From positions 1-8,199 of the forward strand of contig DESS01000334.1 in the NCBI GenBank assembly GCA_002361335.1: a stretch of 8,199 bases of DNA, written 5' to 3'. Both the position numbers and the translations under genes were made by a program. Numbering within the stretch: the first letter of the stretch is position 1; each line of letters opens with the position of its first letter. Shown piece by piece: positions 1-6,167 of the stretch. The DNA is from Richelia sp. UBA3308 (lineage in GTDB: Bacteria > Cyanobacteriota > Cyanobacteriia > Cyanobacteriales > Nostocaceae). Under the pieces are notes generated by a model that saw only the letters and a list, made by a program, of their open reading frames with translations, was not told the origin of the DNA and did not search any database.

Positions 1-20
1 CCCAATGCCCAATGCCCAAT
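1..20. repeat. CCCAATG heptamer tandem repeat (STRR-like)
   Basis: Two full copies and one six-base copy of CCCAATG lie head to tail at the window edge, so the array probably continues upstream. Short tandemly repeated heptamers are a known feature of heterocystous cyanobacterial genomes. Each copy contains an ATG by chance, which creates a spurious upstream start for the next gene. Confidence 0.8.
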
Positions 21-34
21 TATCAATTAATAAG

Positions 35-829
35 ATGAAAGATTTTTGGAATACTATTTTAGATTTTTCTCAAAATACCACTGCTAGAGTCGGGAAGCAG
101 TTAATGCAAGATTTTGGCAGAGTACAAGCAGATAATAAAGCTGATGGTAGTTTGGTAACAAAAGCTGATAAATGGGCAGATAAAGAAATTCGAGAGGCGA
201 TCGCCACTCAATTTCCCAATCATGGTATCCTAAGCGAAGAAAATAACAAGGTTTTTCCAGATAATGAATGGTGTTGGATAGTTGATCCTTTAGACGGTAC
301 TACTAACTTTACTAGGGGAATTCCTATCTGGTGCATTTCTCTGGGCTTACTCTACAAAGGTACGCCCGTATTTGGCTATGTTTATGCACCACCTACGAAT
401 GAGACTTTCCACGGTTATTGGCAAGGCTCATCTGGATTAAGTTTACCTTCAGGAGCATTTTATAACTACGATCCAATAAAAACTAGTGATGATGATATTA
501 GTAAAAACCATTTTTTCAACTTGTGTTTTCGCAGCACTTCGGTAATTTGTCAAGATTTCCCCTGCAAAATTAGAATGCTTGGTGTTGCTAGCTATAATTT
601 TCTCACTGTGGCAACAGGGGCTGTATTAGGTGCTGTTGAAGCTACACCCAAAGTATGGGATATTGCCGGTGCTTGGGTAATTTTACAGGCTGCTGGAGGT
701 TGTTGGATATCTTTGAAGTCTGAGCCTTTTCCTTTAATTGTAGGTGAAGATTATAGTTTATTATCTTTACCTACTTTGGCTGTAGCTAGAAAAAAATTAA
801 TTGAGGTTTTTAAACCTTTCGTGGATTAA
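35..829 (+). CDS. Inositol monophosphatase family protein
   Basis: A Mg2+-dependent phosphatase of the IMPase/FIG superfamily, 264 residues from the chosen start, the usual length for single-domain members. Numbered from that start, metal-site motifs are visible: GILSEE with E68 (IMPA1 E70-like), DPLDGTTNF at 84-92 (D84 and D87) and the C-terminal WDIAGAW with D209. These match the three-metal site of the family. An ATG at 5 is in frame but lies inside the CCCAATG repeat, so the ATG at 35 is preferred; no strong Shine-Dalgarno precedes either. Family members hydrolyse inositol-1-phosphate, histidinol phosphate, PAP or fructose-1,6-bisphosphate, and sequence alone does not separate these. Probably cytosolic. 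A HIP1 octamer sits inside the gene at 197-204. The gene converges on the ABC ATPase gene and shows no obvious functional link to its neighbours. Confidence 0.9.
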   Translation: MKDFWNTILDFSQNTTARVGKQLMQDFGRVQADNKADGSLVTKADKWADKEIREAIATQFPNHGILSEENNKVFPDNEWCWIVDPLDGTTNFTRGIPIWCISLGLLYKGTPVFGYVYAPPTNETFHGYWQGSSGLSLPSGAFYNYDPIKTSDDDISKNHFFNLCFRSTSVICQDFPCKIRMLGVASYNFLTVATGAVLGAVEATPKVWDIAGAWVILQAAGGCWISLKSEPFPLIVGEDYSLLSLPTLAVARKKLIEVFKPFVD

Positions 830-873
830 TTACTAAGGAAATAATCACAATACATTTGTTCTAAATAATTGTT

Positions 874-1641
874 TTATATAGGGTTATGAGATATTTCCCC
901 ATCTTCTAAGAATGTCACATTGTCGGCAAAACTTTGAATTCTAGAATCGTGGGTTACCATGACAACGGTACTTCCACCTTCTCTGGCTAAATTACATAGT
1001 AATTCGATTACAGCTTGTCCGTTATGAGAATCAAGTGCGGCGGTTGGTTCATCTGCCATAATTAACTGAGGAGTACCTGCCAAAGCACGGGCGATGGCTA
1101 CCCGCTGTTTTTGCCCTCCAGATAAGTCGCGGGGAAGCATTTTGGCTTTATTGGCTAATCCAACCATATTCAATAGCTCTAAAGCTTGGTTAGTAGCGGA
1201 TTTTCCGCGAATACCTTTAATTTCTAAAGCAAGTTTTACGTTTTCTACTGCATTTAAAGCACCAAAAAGGTTAAAGCCTTGAAAAATAAAACCAATATTA
1301 TCTCTTCTAAATCGAGATAATTTCTTACGAGACATGCGCGTAATTTCTTTTCCCAAAAGATTAACTTTCCCAGAGGTAGGAGTCAAAATCCCCGCCAGAA
1401 TTGATAGTAAGGTGGTTTTTCCGGAACCGGAATGCCCCATTAACAGTTGTATAGTACCCTGTCGAACATCCAAATCAATTCCTTTGAGTGCTACGTAGCG
1501 CTGTCTGCCAGATTGATATACCATTTCTACCCCTCTGGCAGAAATAGCAGAGGTTTTCAATTTACTTACATCAATGAAATTTGAATGATTCCGACTGTCG
1601 ATTCTGGAAGTCACTATACATCGATTTTGAGAAATAGTCAT
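874..1641 (-). CDS. ABC transporter ATP-binding protein, MacB/DevA (LolD-like) type
   Basis: A complete nucleotide-binding subunit of 255 residues. In order: Walker A GHSGSGKTT (69-77), Q-loop glutamine Q121 in FIFQGFNLF, signature LSGGQKQR (173-180), Walker B LIMADEP (193-199) with catalytic E198, D-loop ALD, and switch histidine H231 in VTHD. The FNL stretch after the Q-loop and the overall pattern fit the LolD/MacB/DevA group, whose ATPases pair with FtsX-type permeases and act as mechanotransmitters rather than classical importers. The first 30 or so residues are a poorly conserved-looking extension, and a GTG at codon 10 is an alternative start; the ATG is preceded only by a purine-rich AAAAGAA. 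It lies 152 nt downstream of the permease gene on the same strand and very likely energises it. DevA is the closest cyanobacterial relative I recognise, but I do not assign the symbol because the adaptor is missing and paralogues are common. Confidence 0.93.
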   Translation of the reverse strand: MTISQNRCIVTSRIDSRNHSNFIDVSKLKTSAISARGVEMVYQSGRQRYVALKGIDLDVRQGTIQLLMGHSGSGKTTLLSILAGILTPTSGKVNLLGKEITRMSRKKLSRFRRDNIGFIFQGFNLFGALNAVENVKLALEIKGIRGKSATNQALELLNMVGLANKAKMLPRDLSGGQKQRVAIARALAGTPQLIMADEPTAALDSHNGQAVIELLCNLAREGGSTVVMVTHDSRIQSFADNVTFLEDGEISHNPI

Positions 1642-1793
1642 TTCTTTTGGGTAACAATATTGATTTTTAAGTCTTTGTGTAAGGAGAACAGTAAATTTAC
1701 TTATAGATTTACAATATGAGAATCTAACAATTAACTATTTCCAGTCGAGTTAGGTACCTATCTCAAGATAGAGAACTCTAGCAGTATAAAAGG
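1642..1793 (-). other. Permease-ATPase intergenic spacer with clustered palindromes
   Basis: This 152-nt gap is long for a two-subunit operon. Just past the permease stop are three overlapping or adjoining dyads: TAGGTACCTA (1751-1760), CTATCT-CA-AGATAG (1758-1771) and TAGAG-AA-CTCTA (1769-1780). Closer to the ATPase there is a GTAAATTTAC palindrome. On the minus strand a TATAAG hexamer with a weak upstream TTAGAT 16 nt away could be an internal promoter, but the match is poor. The dyads might form an RNA-processing or attenuation structure. No clear poly-U tract follows, so a simple terminator is not supported. Confidence 0.4.
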
Positions 1794-3044
1794 CTATGCT
1801 TTAAATACAATTGCTGGATCGACTTTGCTGACTTTCTGAATTGCAAATAAGGCAGAACCAACGCACATCAACACGGTGATGCCAAATACTCCAGCGGCGG
1901 TTAAGGGAGTGATTAAAATCACAATACCTTGAGTTGCTAAAGTCCAAGCGCCTAACCCCCAACACAGTAACATTCCTGGAATATAGCCAAGAATTGCCAT
2001 CCACAAAGCTTGCTCGATAATTACGCCGTATATCACCCTATTTGACGCTCCCATGGCTTTGAGTGTTCCAAACTCCTTTAAATGGTCTGCAACTGCTGAG
2101 TATAGAATTTGACCGACAATCACGACCCCTACAACTATGCCGACTACGGCACCTAAGCCTAAAATAAATCCAATTCCCGTGGAACGCTGCCAAAAAGCTC
2201 GTATTTTTTTTGACAATTCTGTAGTTGTATATGCTGTAGTTTCGGGGAAGGTGGCTTCTAAGCGTTTTTTGAGTTGTTGGATATTTTGACCGGGTTTTGC
2301 TTGAATTAAGACGTAAGATATGGGAGTATTTAAACTCAGTTTTGGTGGTGGTTGGTTGGCAGACTGTTGTTTTTTGGCATCGCGATCTTTTTTATAAACA
2401 TTCTGACATTGAAGTTGTTCTCCAACCCAGGTACAGTTAACGTTAGTGGTAACGGTAGCATTGACGTAGGCGTTTGCTGATTCTAAGGAAGTAAATATTA
2501 CTGCGCTCGAAACTACTGATTGAGTATTTTGGGTTAAGGCTACTAGTTGTACTGGTAAGGAGCCAATTTGAGCGGTATCTCCAATTTTCTTAACTTTGAG
2601 AGACTTTAAATTGGTTTTATCAAGGATTACTGTGTAAGGCTTGCTCAGAGATTTTACTTTGCCTCCGATCATATTTCCGGGTACAAATAATTTTCCTCTG
2701 GGATTAAATCCATATACTTTAACTACATTGAGTTTATTATTGGGAATATTCCATCTAGCTGAACCGTGAAGCAAAGCTTCTGCTCGTTTGACACCATCAA
2801 CTTTTCGAGCTCTGACGGCATAATCGAACAAAAGCGATTGTGTAAGTTCGAGATGTACCATTTTATCGGATGCTAACCAGATATCAGCTCTGGAATTATC
2901 TACGAGATTTGAGGTTGAACGAATTACACCATGGAATACTCCAGTTTGAATAGTCACTAAGCTGACAGCAAACATAATCCCCGCTTGAGCCACTAAAAAG
3001 CGAGGAATGTCTTCAAATAGGTTCTTGCGAGCAATAGAAACCAT
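1794..3044 (-). CDS. ABC exporter permease, FtsX/DevC-like
   Basis: A 416-residue integral membrane subunit. One hydrophobic segment lies near the N terminus (about 15-35), then a large soluble extracytoplasmic domain (about 40-285), then three C-terminal helices (about 290-318, 340-370, 377-403). This is the MacB/FtsX four-helix topology. The coupling loop EFGTLKAMGASNRVIYGVI (324-342) and the N-terminal ARKNLFEDIPRFLVAQAG are typical of cyanobacterial DevC-type permeases. A hydrophilic stretch around 203-236 carries two cysteines (C204, C213), a lysine/glutamine-rich patch and PPP, and looks like an insertion in the soluble domain. DevC works with ATPase DevA and adaptor DevB to export heterocyst glycolipids through a TolC-like channel; other paralogues export other substrates. 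Here the ATPase follows but no adaptor is present upstream or downstream. The substrate is unknown. The start ATG has no clear Shine-Dalgarno. Confidence 0.9.
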   Translation of the reverse strand: MVSIARKNLFEDIPRFLVAQAGIMFAVSLVTIQTGVFHGVIRSTSNLVDNSRADIWLASDKMVHLELTQSLLFDYAVRARKVDGVKRAEALLHGSARWNIPNNKLNVVKVYGFNPRGKLFVPGNMIGGKVKSLSKPYTVILDKTNLKSLKVKKIGDTAQIGSLPVQLVALTQNTQSVVSSAVIFTSLESANAYVNATVTTNVNCTWVGEQLQCQNVYKKDRDAKKQQSANQPPPKLSLNTPISYVLIQAKPGQNIQQLKKRLEATFPETTAYTTTELSKKIRAFWQRSTGIGFILGLGAVVGIVVGVVIVGQILYSAVADHLKEFGTLKAMGASNRVIYGVIIEQALWMAILGYIPGMLLCWGLGAWTLATQGIVILITPLTAAGVFGITVLMCVGSALFAIQKVSKVDPAIVFKA

Positions 3045-3145
3045 GATTTAGAGAATCACCCAGAAAATTTACAAAAGAGTGCAAGTTGTCTTTATCCGTC
3101 AGTTGATCCAAGGGTAAAAATTCAATCATTCATTAATTAGTTATT

Positions 3146-3159
3146 ACTAGTAACTAGTA
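3146..3159. repeat. ACTAGTA heptamer tandem pair
   Basis: Two adjacent ACTAGTA copies overlap a perfect palindrome TTACTAGTAA (3144-3153) and a TAGTTA/TAACTA dyad (3138-3143, 3151-3156). It resembles the short tandem heptamers common between cyanobacterial genes. It lies about 100 nt upstream of the permease start, so it could affect that promoter. Confidence 0.5.
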
Positions 3160-3252
3160 CAGCATGGCCCAAATAAACCACCCATTTCCGCCATATTGGC
3201 GAACTGCACTCAGTTAATACTTATTACCTTGAGATCTTGATATTTTTGACTT

Positions 3253-3287
3253 CCGCCTTCCCCACAGGGGTTCCCGTAGGGTAGCGG
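3253..3287. repeat. GC-rich multi-hairpin interspersed repeat candidate
   Basis: A G+C-rich island in AT-rich DNA with stacked dyads: outer CCGC/GCGG (3253-3256, 3284-3287) enclosing CCCC-ACA-GGGG (3260-3270) and CCC-GTA-GGG (3273-3281). The text resembles GC-rich palindromic interspersed repeats seen between genes in filamentous cyanobacteria; this recognition is from memory, not from a search. Confidence 0.45.
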
Positions 3288-3604
3288 TATTAGGGACTGG
3301 GTTTCACTAATATGTAGAGATTTTAGATGTTAGGTTGTAGATTAAAATCTGTTAGGTAAGGGTTATGTAAATCCATAAAAATATAATAATTTTTCTTTGT
3401 TGGTATCAATTTGGTATAGACAAAAAATAAATGAATGGGACATTTGTTAACTTACAACAAGGCTGTCACGCCAAAATCGTCCGATAGTCAAAATGATTTA
3501 ACTTACAAATTTTAATCAAGAATATACTTATCCGCAAATTCCCCTGTAAGCTTTATAAATCAAAAATTAAAATCTAATTGATCCATATGCTTGATTAATA
3601 TTTC

Positions 3605-3656
3605 ATGACTTATGTCATAGGACTATGGCTAAATAATACATTTGTTCGGAATGTAT
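3605..3656. promoter_or_regulatory. Cluster of three perfect inverted repeats
   Basis: Three dyads lie within 52 bases: ATGAC-TTAT-GTCAT (3605-3618), CATAG-GA-CTATG (3616-3627, overlapping the first) and ATACATT-N7-AATGTAT (3636-3656). A perfect TATAAT (3658-3663) follows at once, so the third dyad would fall in the -35/-10 spacer of a plus-strand promoter. This is the arrangement expected of operator sites, but no regulator is identified. Confidence 0.4.
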
Positions 3657-3657
3657 A

Positions 3658-3663
3658 TATAAT
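3658..3663 (+). promoter_or_regulatory. Putative -10 box TATAAT
   Basis: A perfect -10 hexamer. At 17-bp spacing the -35 position reads AATACA (3635-3640), which matches TTGACA only in ACA, so activator help would be expected. If used, the transcript would have a leader of roughly 590 nt before the GH3 start, or would be a separate short RNA. Confidence 0.3.
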
Positions 3664-3747
3664 TTCAGTTGCTTGTATTTAATAAATAATTTTAGCAAGG
3701 CTATATGAGTAGCTCAAAAAGGAAAAAAAACGTTTGAAATCAGTGCT

Positions 3748-3840
3748 ATGGTGGACACAGTCGAAAATCAAGCAGGGAATAAACTAGCGCAAAGGGTAAT
3801 AAGAAAGTGCCTATTACAATTAACTAGAAAAGTGACTTAA
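3748..3840 (+). CDS. Possible 30-residue small protein
   Basis: An ATG-to-TAA frame encodes 30 residues beginning MVDTVENQAGNKLAQ and ending in a basic stretch with one cysteine (RKCLLQLTRKVT). It is the longest ATG frame I found in the long intergenic region, downstream of the TATAAT box at 3658. There is no good Shine-Dalgarno, no recognised family and no signal peptide. A frame of this length is expected by chance in about 1.2 kb, so it is listed only as a candidate small protein or peptide precursor. Confidence 0.12.
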   Translation: MVDTVENQAGNKLAQRVIRKCLLQLTRKVT

Positions 3841-3933
3841 TCAATTATAGATTTAAAATTTTGTTTTGAAGCAAGGGATTTTCAAATATGGAACATGTAG
3901 GATAATCGTCAAGTCTACTGTATACAAGGAAAG

Positions 3934-4014
3934 TATCCGGCGAGGTTCACCTAAATATCAAACCCTAGATACACAATATTTAGACAGTATGTTTAATTCT
4001 AAAAGTTCCGGATA
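3934..4014. repeat. Nested inverted repeats (7 bp outer, 8 bp inner)
   Basis: Outer arms TATCCGG (3934-3940) and CCGGATA (4008-4014) enclose inner arms CTAAATAT (3951-3958) and ATATTTAG (3976-3983). All arms are perfect. The two pairings are compatible in one RNA fold, although the connecting single strands are long (10 and 24 nt), so stability would be modest. Confidence 0.35.
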
Positions 4015-4039
4015 TAAAATTCCACAAACATGATACTAA

Positions 4040-4094
4040 TTTTGATTCGCACAAAGCTAAATTTTTCGTGAAATAGCTTAAAACAGAATCAAAA
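4040..4094. repeat. Nested hairpin upstream of the GH3 gene
   Basis: Perfect 9-bp arms TTTTGATTC (4040-4048) and GAATCAAAA (4086-4094) enclose perfect 6-bp arms AAGCTA (4054-4059) and TAGCTT (4074-4079), with internal loops of 5 and 6 nt and an AT-rich apical loop. It ends 170 nt before the GH3 start. No T-tract follows on the plus strand. It may be a leader RNA structure or a protein-binding dyad. Confidence 0.5.
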
Positions 4095-4255
4095 CTGGAT
4101 TTGTAGGTTGCTTTTCTCGACAAACTGGAATCATCAGTAGTAATATCTTCCTCACTTAGAAACTCTAATAGCCATATTGGCCTAACTTTAGTTAATTTTT
4201 AATACTTTTGTAAAGTCGCTTCAAGGATTGTTCATATTTACTTAATAATTTGGAT

Positions 4256-4260
4256 GAGGA
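4256..4260 (+). promoter_or_regulatory. Ribosome binding site of the GH3 gene
   Basis: GAGGA lies 4 nt before the ATG at 4265 and decides the start. The alternative in-frame TTG at 4250 has only AT-rich DNA before it. Confidence 0.6.
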
Positions 4261-4264
4261 TGAA

Positions 4265-5953
4265 ATGGTAAATTTTACACTCGCTTTACTGACTAATGCA
4301 GCAAGATTATCCAAGGCAAATTTTGTAGGCAAGACTCGTAAAGCTGCAATTGTTCAAAAGCAATTTTTGTTATCACTGCTGAAGACTTATCAAGAAACCC
4401 AGTTTGGACGAGATTACGGCTTAGGAGAAATTAATACTATAGAACAGTTTCAAGAGAAAGTTCCTATTCTTACCTATAGGGGTTATGAAGCTTATATCGA
4501 ACGTATTGCACAAGGGGAACAAAACGTTCTGACATCAGATCCAGTAGTTTATTTTAATCAAAGTAGTGGTTCAACAGGCAATCAAAAATTAATTCCGGTA
4601 ACCAAAAGAGTGCGTAAAATTCGTTCGCGGGTAACTCAGCAAGCTCTGGGTTTTATGATTGATGGCGCACTCAAACGGGGTTTGCCTATTGGTAAAATGC
4701 TGCTGACTACCTCAATACAAATTCGCTCACGCACTAGTGGGGGTATTGCTTACGGTACTTCTACCGTGGGGGATTTGCGTAATATGGATTTTCTCTACAG
4801 ACAAGTATTTGTGCATCCCTACGATGCTTTGAAACCAACAGATAGTTTGGCTCGTAATTACGTTTGTTTACTATTTGCCCTAGGAAATCCCCAAATGCGG
4901 GTAATTGGAGCTAATTTTCCAATTATAGCGCTACAGTTAGCTGACTACTTGGAGCGTTATGCAGAAGATTTAATTAAAGACTTGGAAACTGGTGAAATTG
5001 CTTCTTGGTTGAAATTAGAACCACAAGTGCGTCAAAAATTAGAAAATCTTTGGAGTGCAGCACCTCGAAGGGCGGCTGAATTACGTTCAATTTTACAACG
5101 GGAGGGAACCCTGACACCTAAAATGGCATGGCCGAATCTTTCGTGGATAATTACTGCTCGTGGTGGTACTTCCAATTTCTATTTTGAAAGATTTGGTCAA
5201 TATTTTGGGGATACTCCAATTTTTGGAGGAATTTATGCAGCTTCGGAAGCGACTTTTGGTATTTATGAAGACTTTAATAGTGATGGTACTATTTTAGCTA
5301 TTGACAGCGGTTTTTTTGAATTTATTCCTGAGAATGAATGGGAAGCTGAACAACCAAATACAGTTTTAGCTCATGAAGTGGAAGTCGGAAAATATTACCG
5401 AATTGTTGTCACTAACTACAGTGGTTTATACCGTTACGATATTGGTGATGTGGTAGAAATTATCGGTTTTTACGAACAAGCTCCCATAATTGTATTTCGC
5501 CATCGTAAGGGAGGATTATTATCTGCTACCAGCGAAAAAACCAATGAATTTCATGCGACTCAAGTAATGCAGCAATTACAACAGGAGTTTGATTTACCTT
5601 TAGAAAATTATTGTATAACTTTATCTGAAGATGAAATTCCACCCTGCTATTTATTAAATATTGAACTGCTTGCAAATCATCCTTTAAAGAATTCAGAATA
5701 TTTTTTGGCTGAGTTTGATAAAAAAATGCAGCAAGCTAATGTATCTTACGAAGATAAACGGCGTAATAAAATACTACCACCGCCTAGGTTACGTATTTTA
5801 GCTCCAGGAAGTTTTGCTACAGTTCGTCAACGACTTTTACAGAAAGGAACACCTGAATCCCATCTGAAAATTCCTCATATTAGCGAAGATAGACAGTTTC
5901 TTGCAGGGTTAGATATTGATCGAGAAGTAAAACTACTAGAAGTTGAAAATTAA
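4265..5953 (+). CDS. GH3-family acyl-acid amido synthetase
   Basis: A complete 562-residue member of the GH3 family in the ANL adenylating superfamily, the usual length. Numbered from the chosen ATG, nucleotide-binding motif 1 is SSGSTGNQK (100-108), motif 2 is YAASEA (324-329), and motif 3 is YRYDIGDVVEI (389-399), the form seen in GH3 proteins. SEKTNE (423-428) and a C-terminal QKGTPESH complete the family pattern. Plant GH3 enzymes activate jasmonate, indoleacetate or benzoates with ATP and form an amide with an amino acid; bacterial members are less well known and the substrate here cannot be read from sequence. No signal peptide or membrane helix, so it is cytosolic. It is followed by two Fe(II)/2-oxoglutarate oxygenase genes on the same strand after a 214-nt spacer, suggesting a tailoring pathway (inference). 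Codon use looks like its neighbours. Confidence 0.92.
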   Translation: MVNFTLALLTNAARLSKANFVGKTRKAAIVQKQFLLSLLKTYQETQFGRDYGLGEINTIEQFQEKVPILTYRGYEAYIERIAQGEQNVLTSDPVVYFNQSSGSTGNQKLIPVTKRVRKIRSRVTQQALGFMIDGALKRGLPIGKMLLTTSIQIRSRTSGGIAYGTSTVGDLRNMDFLYRQVFVHPYDALKPTDSLARNYVCLLFALGNPQMRVIGANFPIIALQLADYLERYAEDLIKDLETGEIASWLKLEPQVRQKLENLWSAAPRRAAELRSILQREGTLTPKMAWPNLSWIITARGGTSNFYFERFGQYFGDTPIFGGIYAASEATFGIYEDFNSDGTILAIDSGFFEFIPENEWEAEQPNTVLAHEVEVGKYYRIVVTNYSGLYRYDIGDVVEIIGFYEQAPIIVFRHRKGGLLSATSEKTNEFHATQVMQQLQQEFDLPLENYCITLSEDEIPPCYLLNIELLANHPLKNSEYFLAEFDKKMQQANVSYEDKRRNKILPPPRLRILAPGSFATVRQRLLQKGTPESHLKIPHISEDRQFLAGLDIDREVKLLEVEN

Positions 5954-6003
5954 TACCAATTTTATATGATGGTGTTAACAGAAATGTTATAAATCTATCA
6001 AGG

Positions 6004-6041
6004 ATTGGTAAAAGATGAAAATTGTGATTTATCTTACCAAT
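6004..6041. repeat. Inverted repeat between GH3 and JmjC genes
   Basis: Perfect 8-bp arms ATTGGTAA (6004-6011) and TTACCAAT (6034-6041) are extended by GAT/ATC (6014-6016, 6031-6033) across a two-base bulge. There is no T-tract afterwards, so a factor-independent terminator is unlikely. It may be an RNA hairpin or an operator between the two genes. Confidence 0.4.
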
Positions 6042-6167
6042 TACCTATAGATAATAATCGATATATGAATTTTATAGTAATATTTGATTCTTCGATTGTT
6101 AGCTGAGGTAAATCAACTTTTCAATTGAGTTTATTTGACCTTAATTATTTACTTAATAAGTTCAAAA

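Larger units (their letters stand above)
3045..4264. other. Long intergenic region between divergent genes
   Basis: About 1.2 kb separates the minus-strand permease gene from the plus-strand GH3 gene. I see no open frame longer than about 30 codons with convincing features. It contains an ACTAGTA heptamer pair (3146-3159), a GC-rich hairpin block (3253-3287), an 8-bp inverted repeat AGATTTTA/TAAAATCT (3318-3325, 3343-3350), a group of dyads near 3605-3656 next to a TATAAT box, a nested pairing at 3934-4014 and a nested hairpin at 4040-4094. Both promoters must lie here, but apart from the TATAAT no strong -35/-10 pair stands out. Confidence 0.7.

Noticed and set aside
830..873. Possible bidirectional terminator between the convergent genes
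   Set aside because: Only a weak 5-bp ACAAT/ATTGT pairing is visible, with no G+C stem.
1094..1282. 62-codon plus-strand open frame
   Set aside because: It is antisense to the ABC ATPase gene, whose motifs are intact, and its product resembles no family.
1801..2004. 67-codon minus-strand open frame
   Set aside because: It overlaps the permease gene in another frame on the same strand; the permease frame carries the recognisable helices.
849..3647. Shared 13-mer AATACATTTGTTC at 849-861 and 3635-3647
   Set aside because: One such match is about what AT-rich DNA of this length gives by chance, and the flanks do not align further.
3190..4181. The 11-mer GCCATATTGGC at 3190-3200 and again at 4171-4181, near both ends of the long spacer
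   Set aside because: The placement is suggestive of a shared operator, but several 11-base matches are expected by chance in a window this size, and the arms of the dyad are only four bases.
3045..4264. NtcA site (GTA-N8-TAC) expected for heterocyst-related exporter genes
   Set aside because: I scanned the divergent spacer by eye and found no full match; the nearest candidates fail in the second half-site.
6050..6068. GATAATAATCGATAT as a Fur box before the iron oxygenase gene
   Set aside because: Beyond the first GATAAT it does not follow the inverted-repeat consensus.
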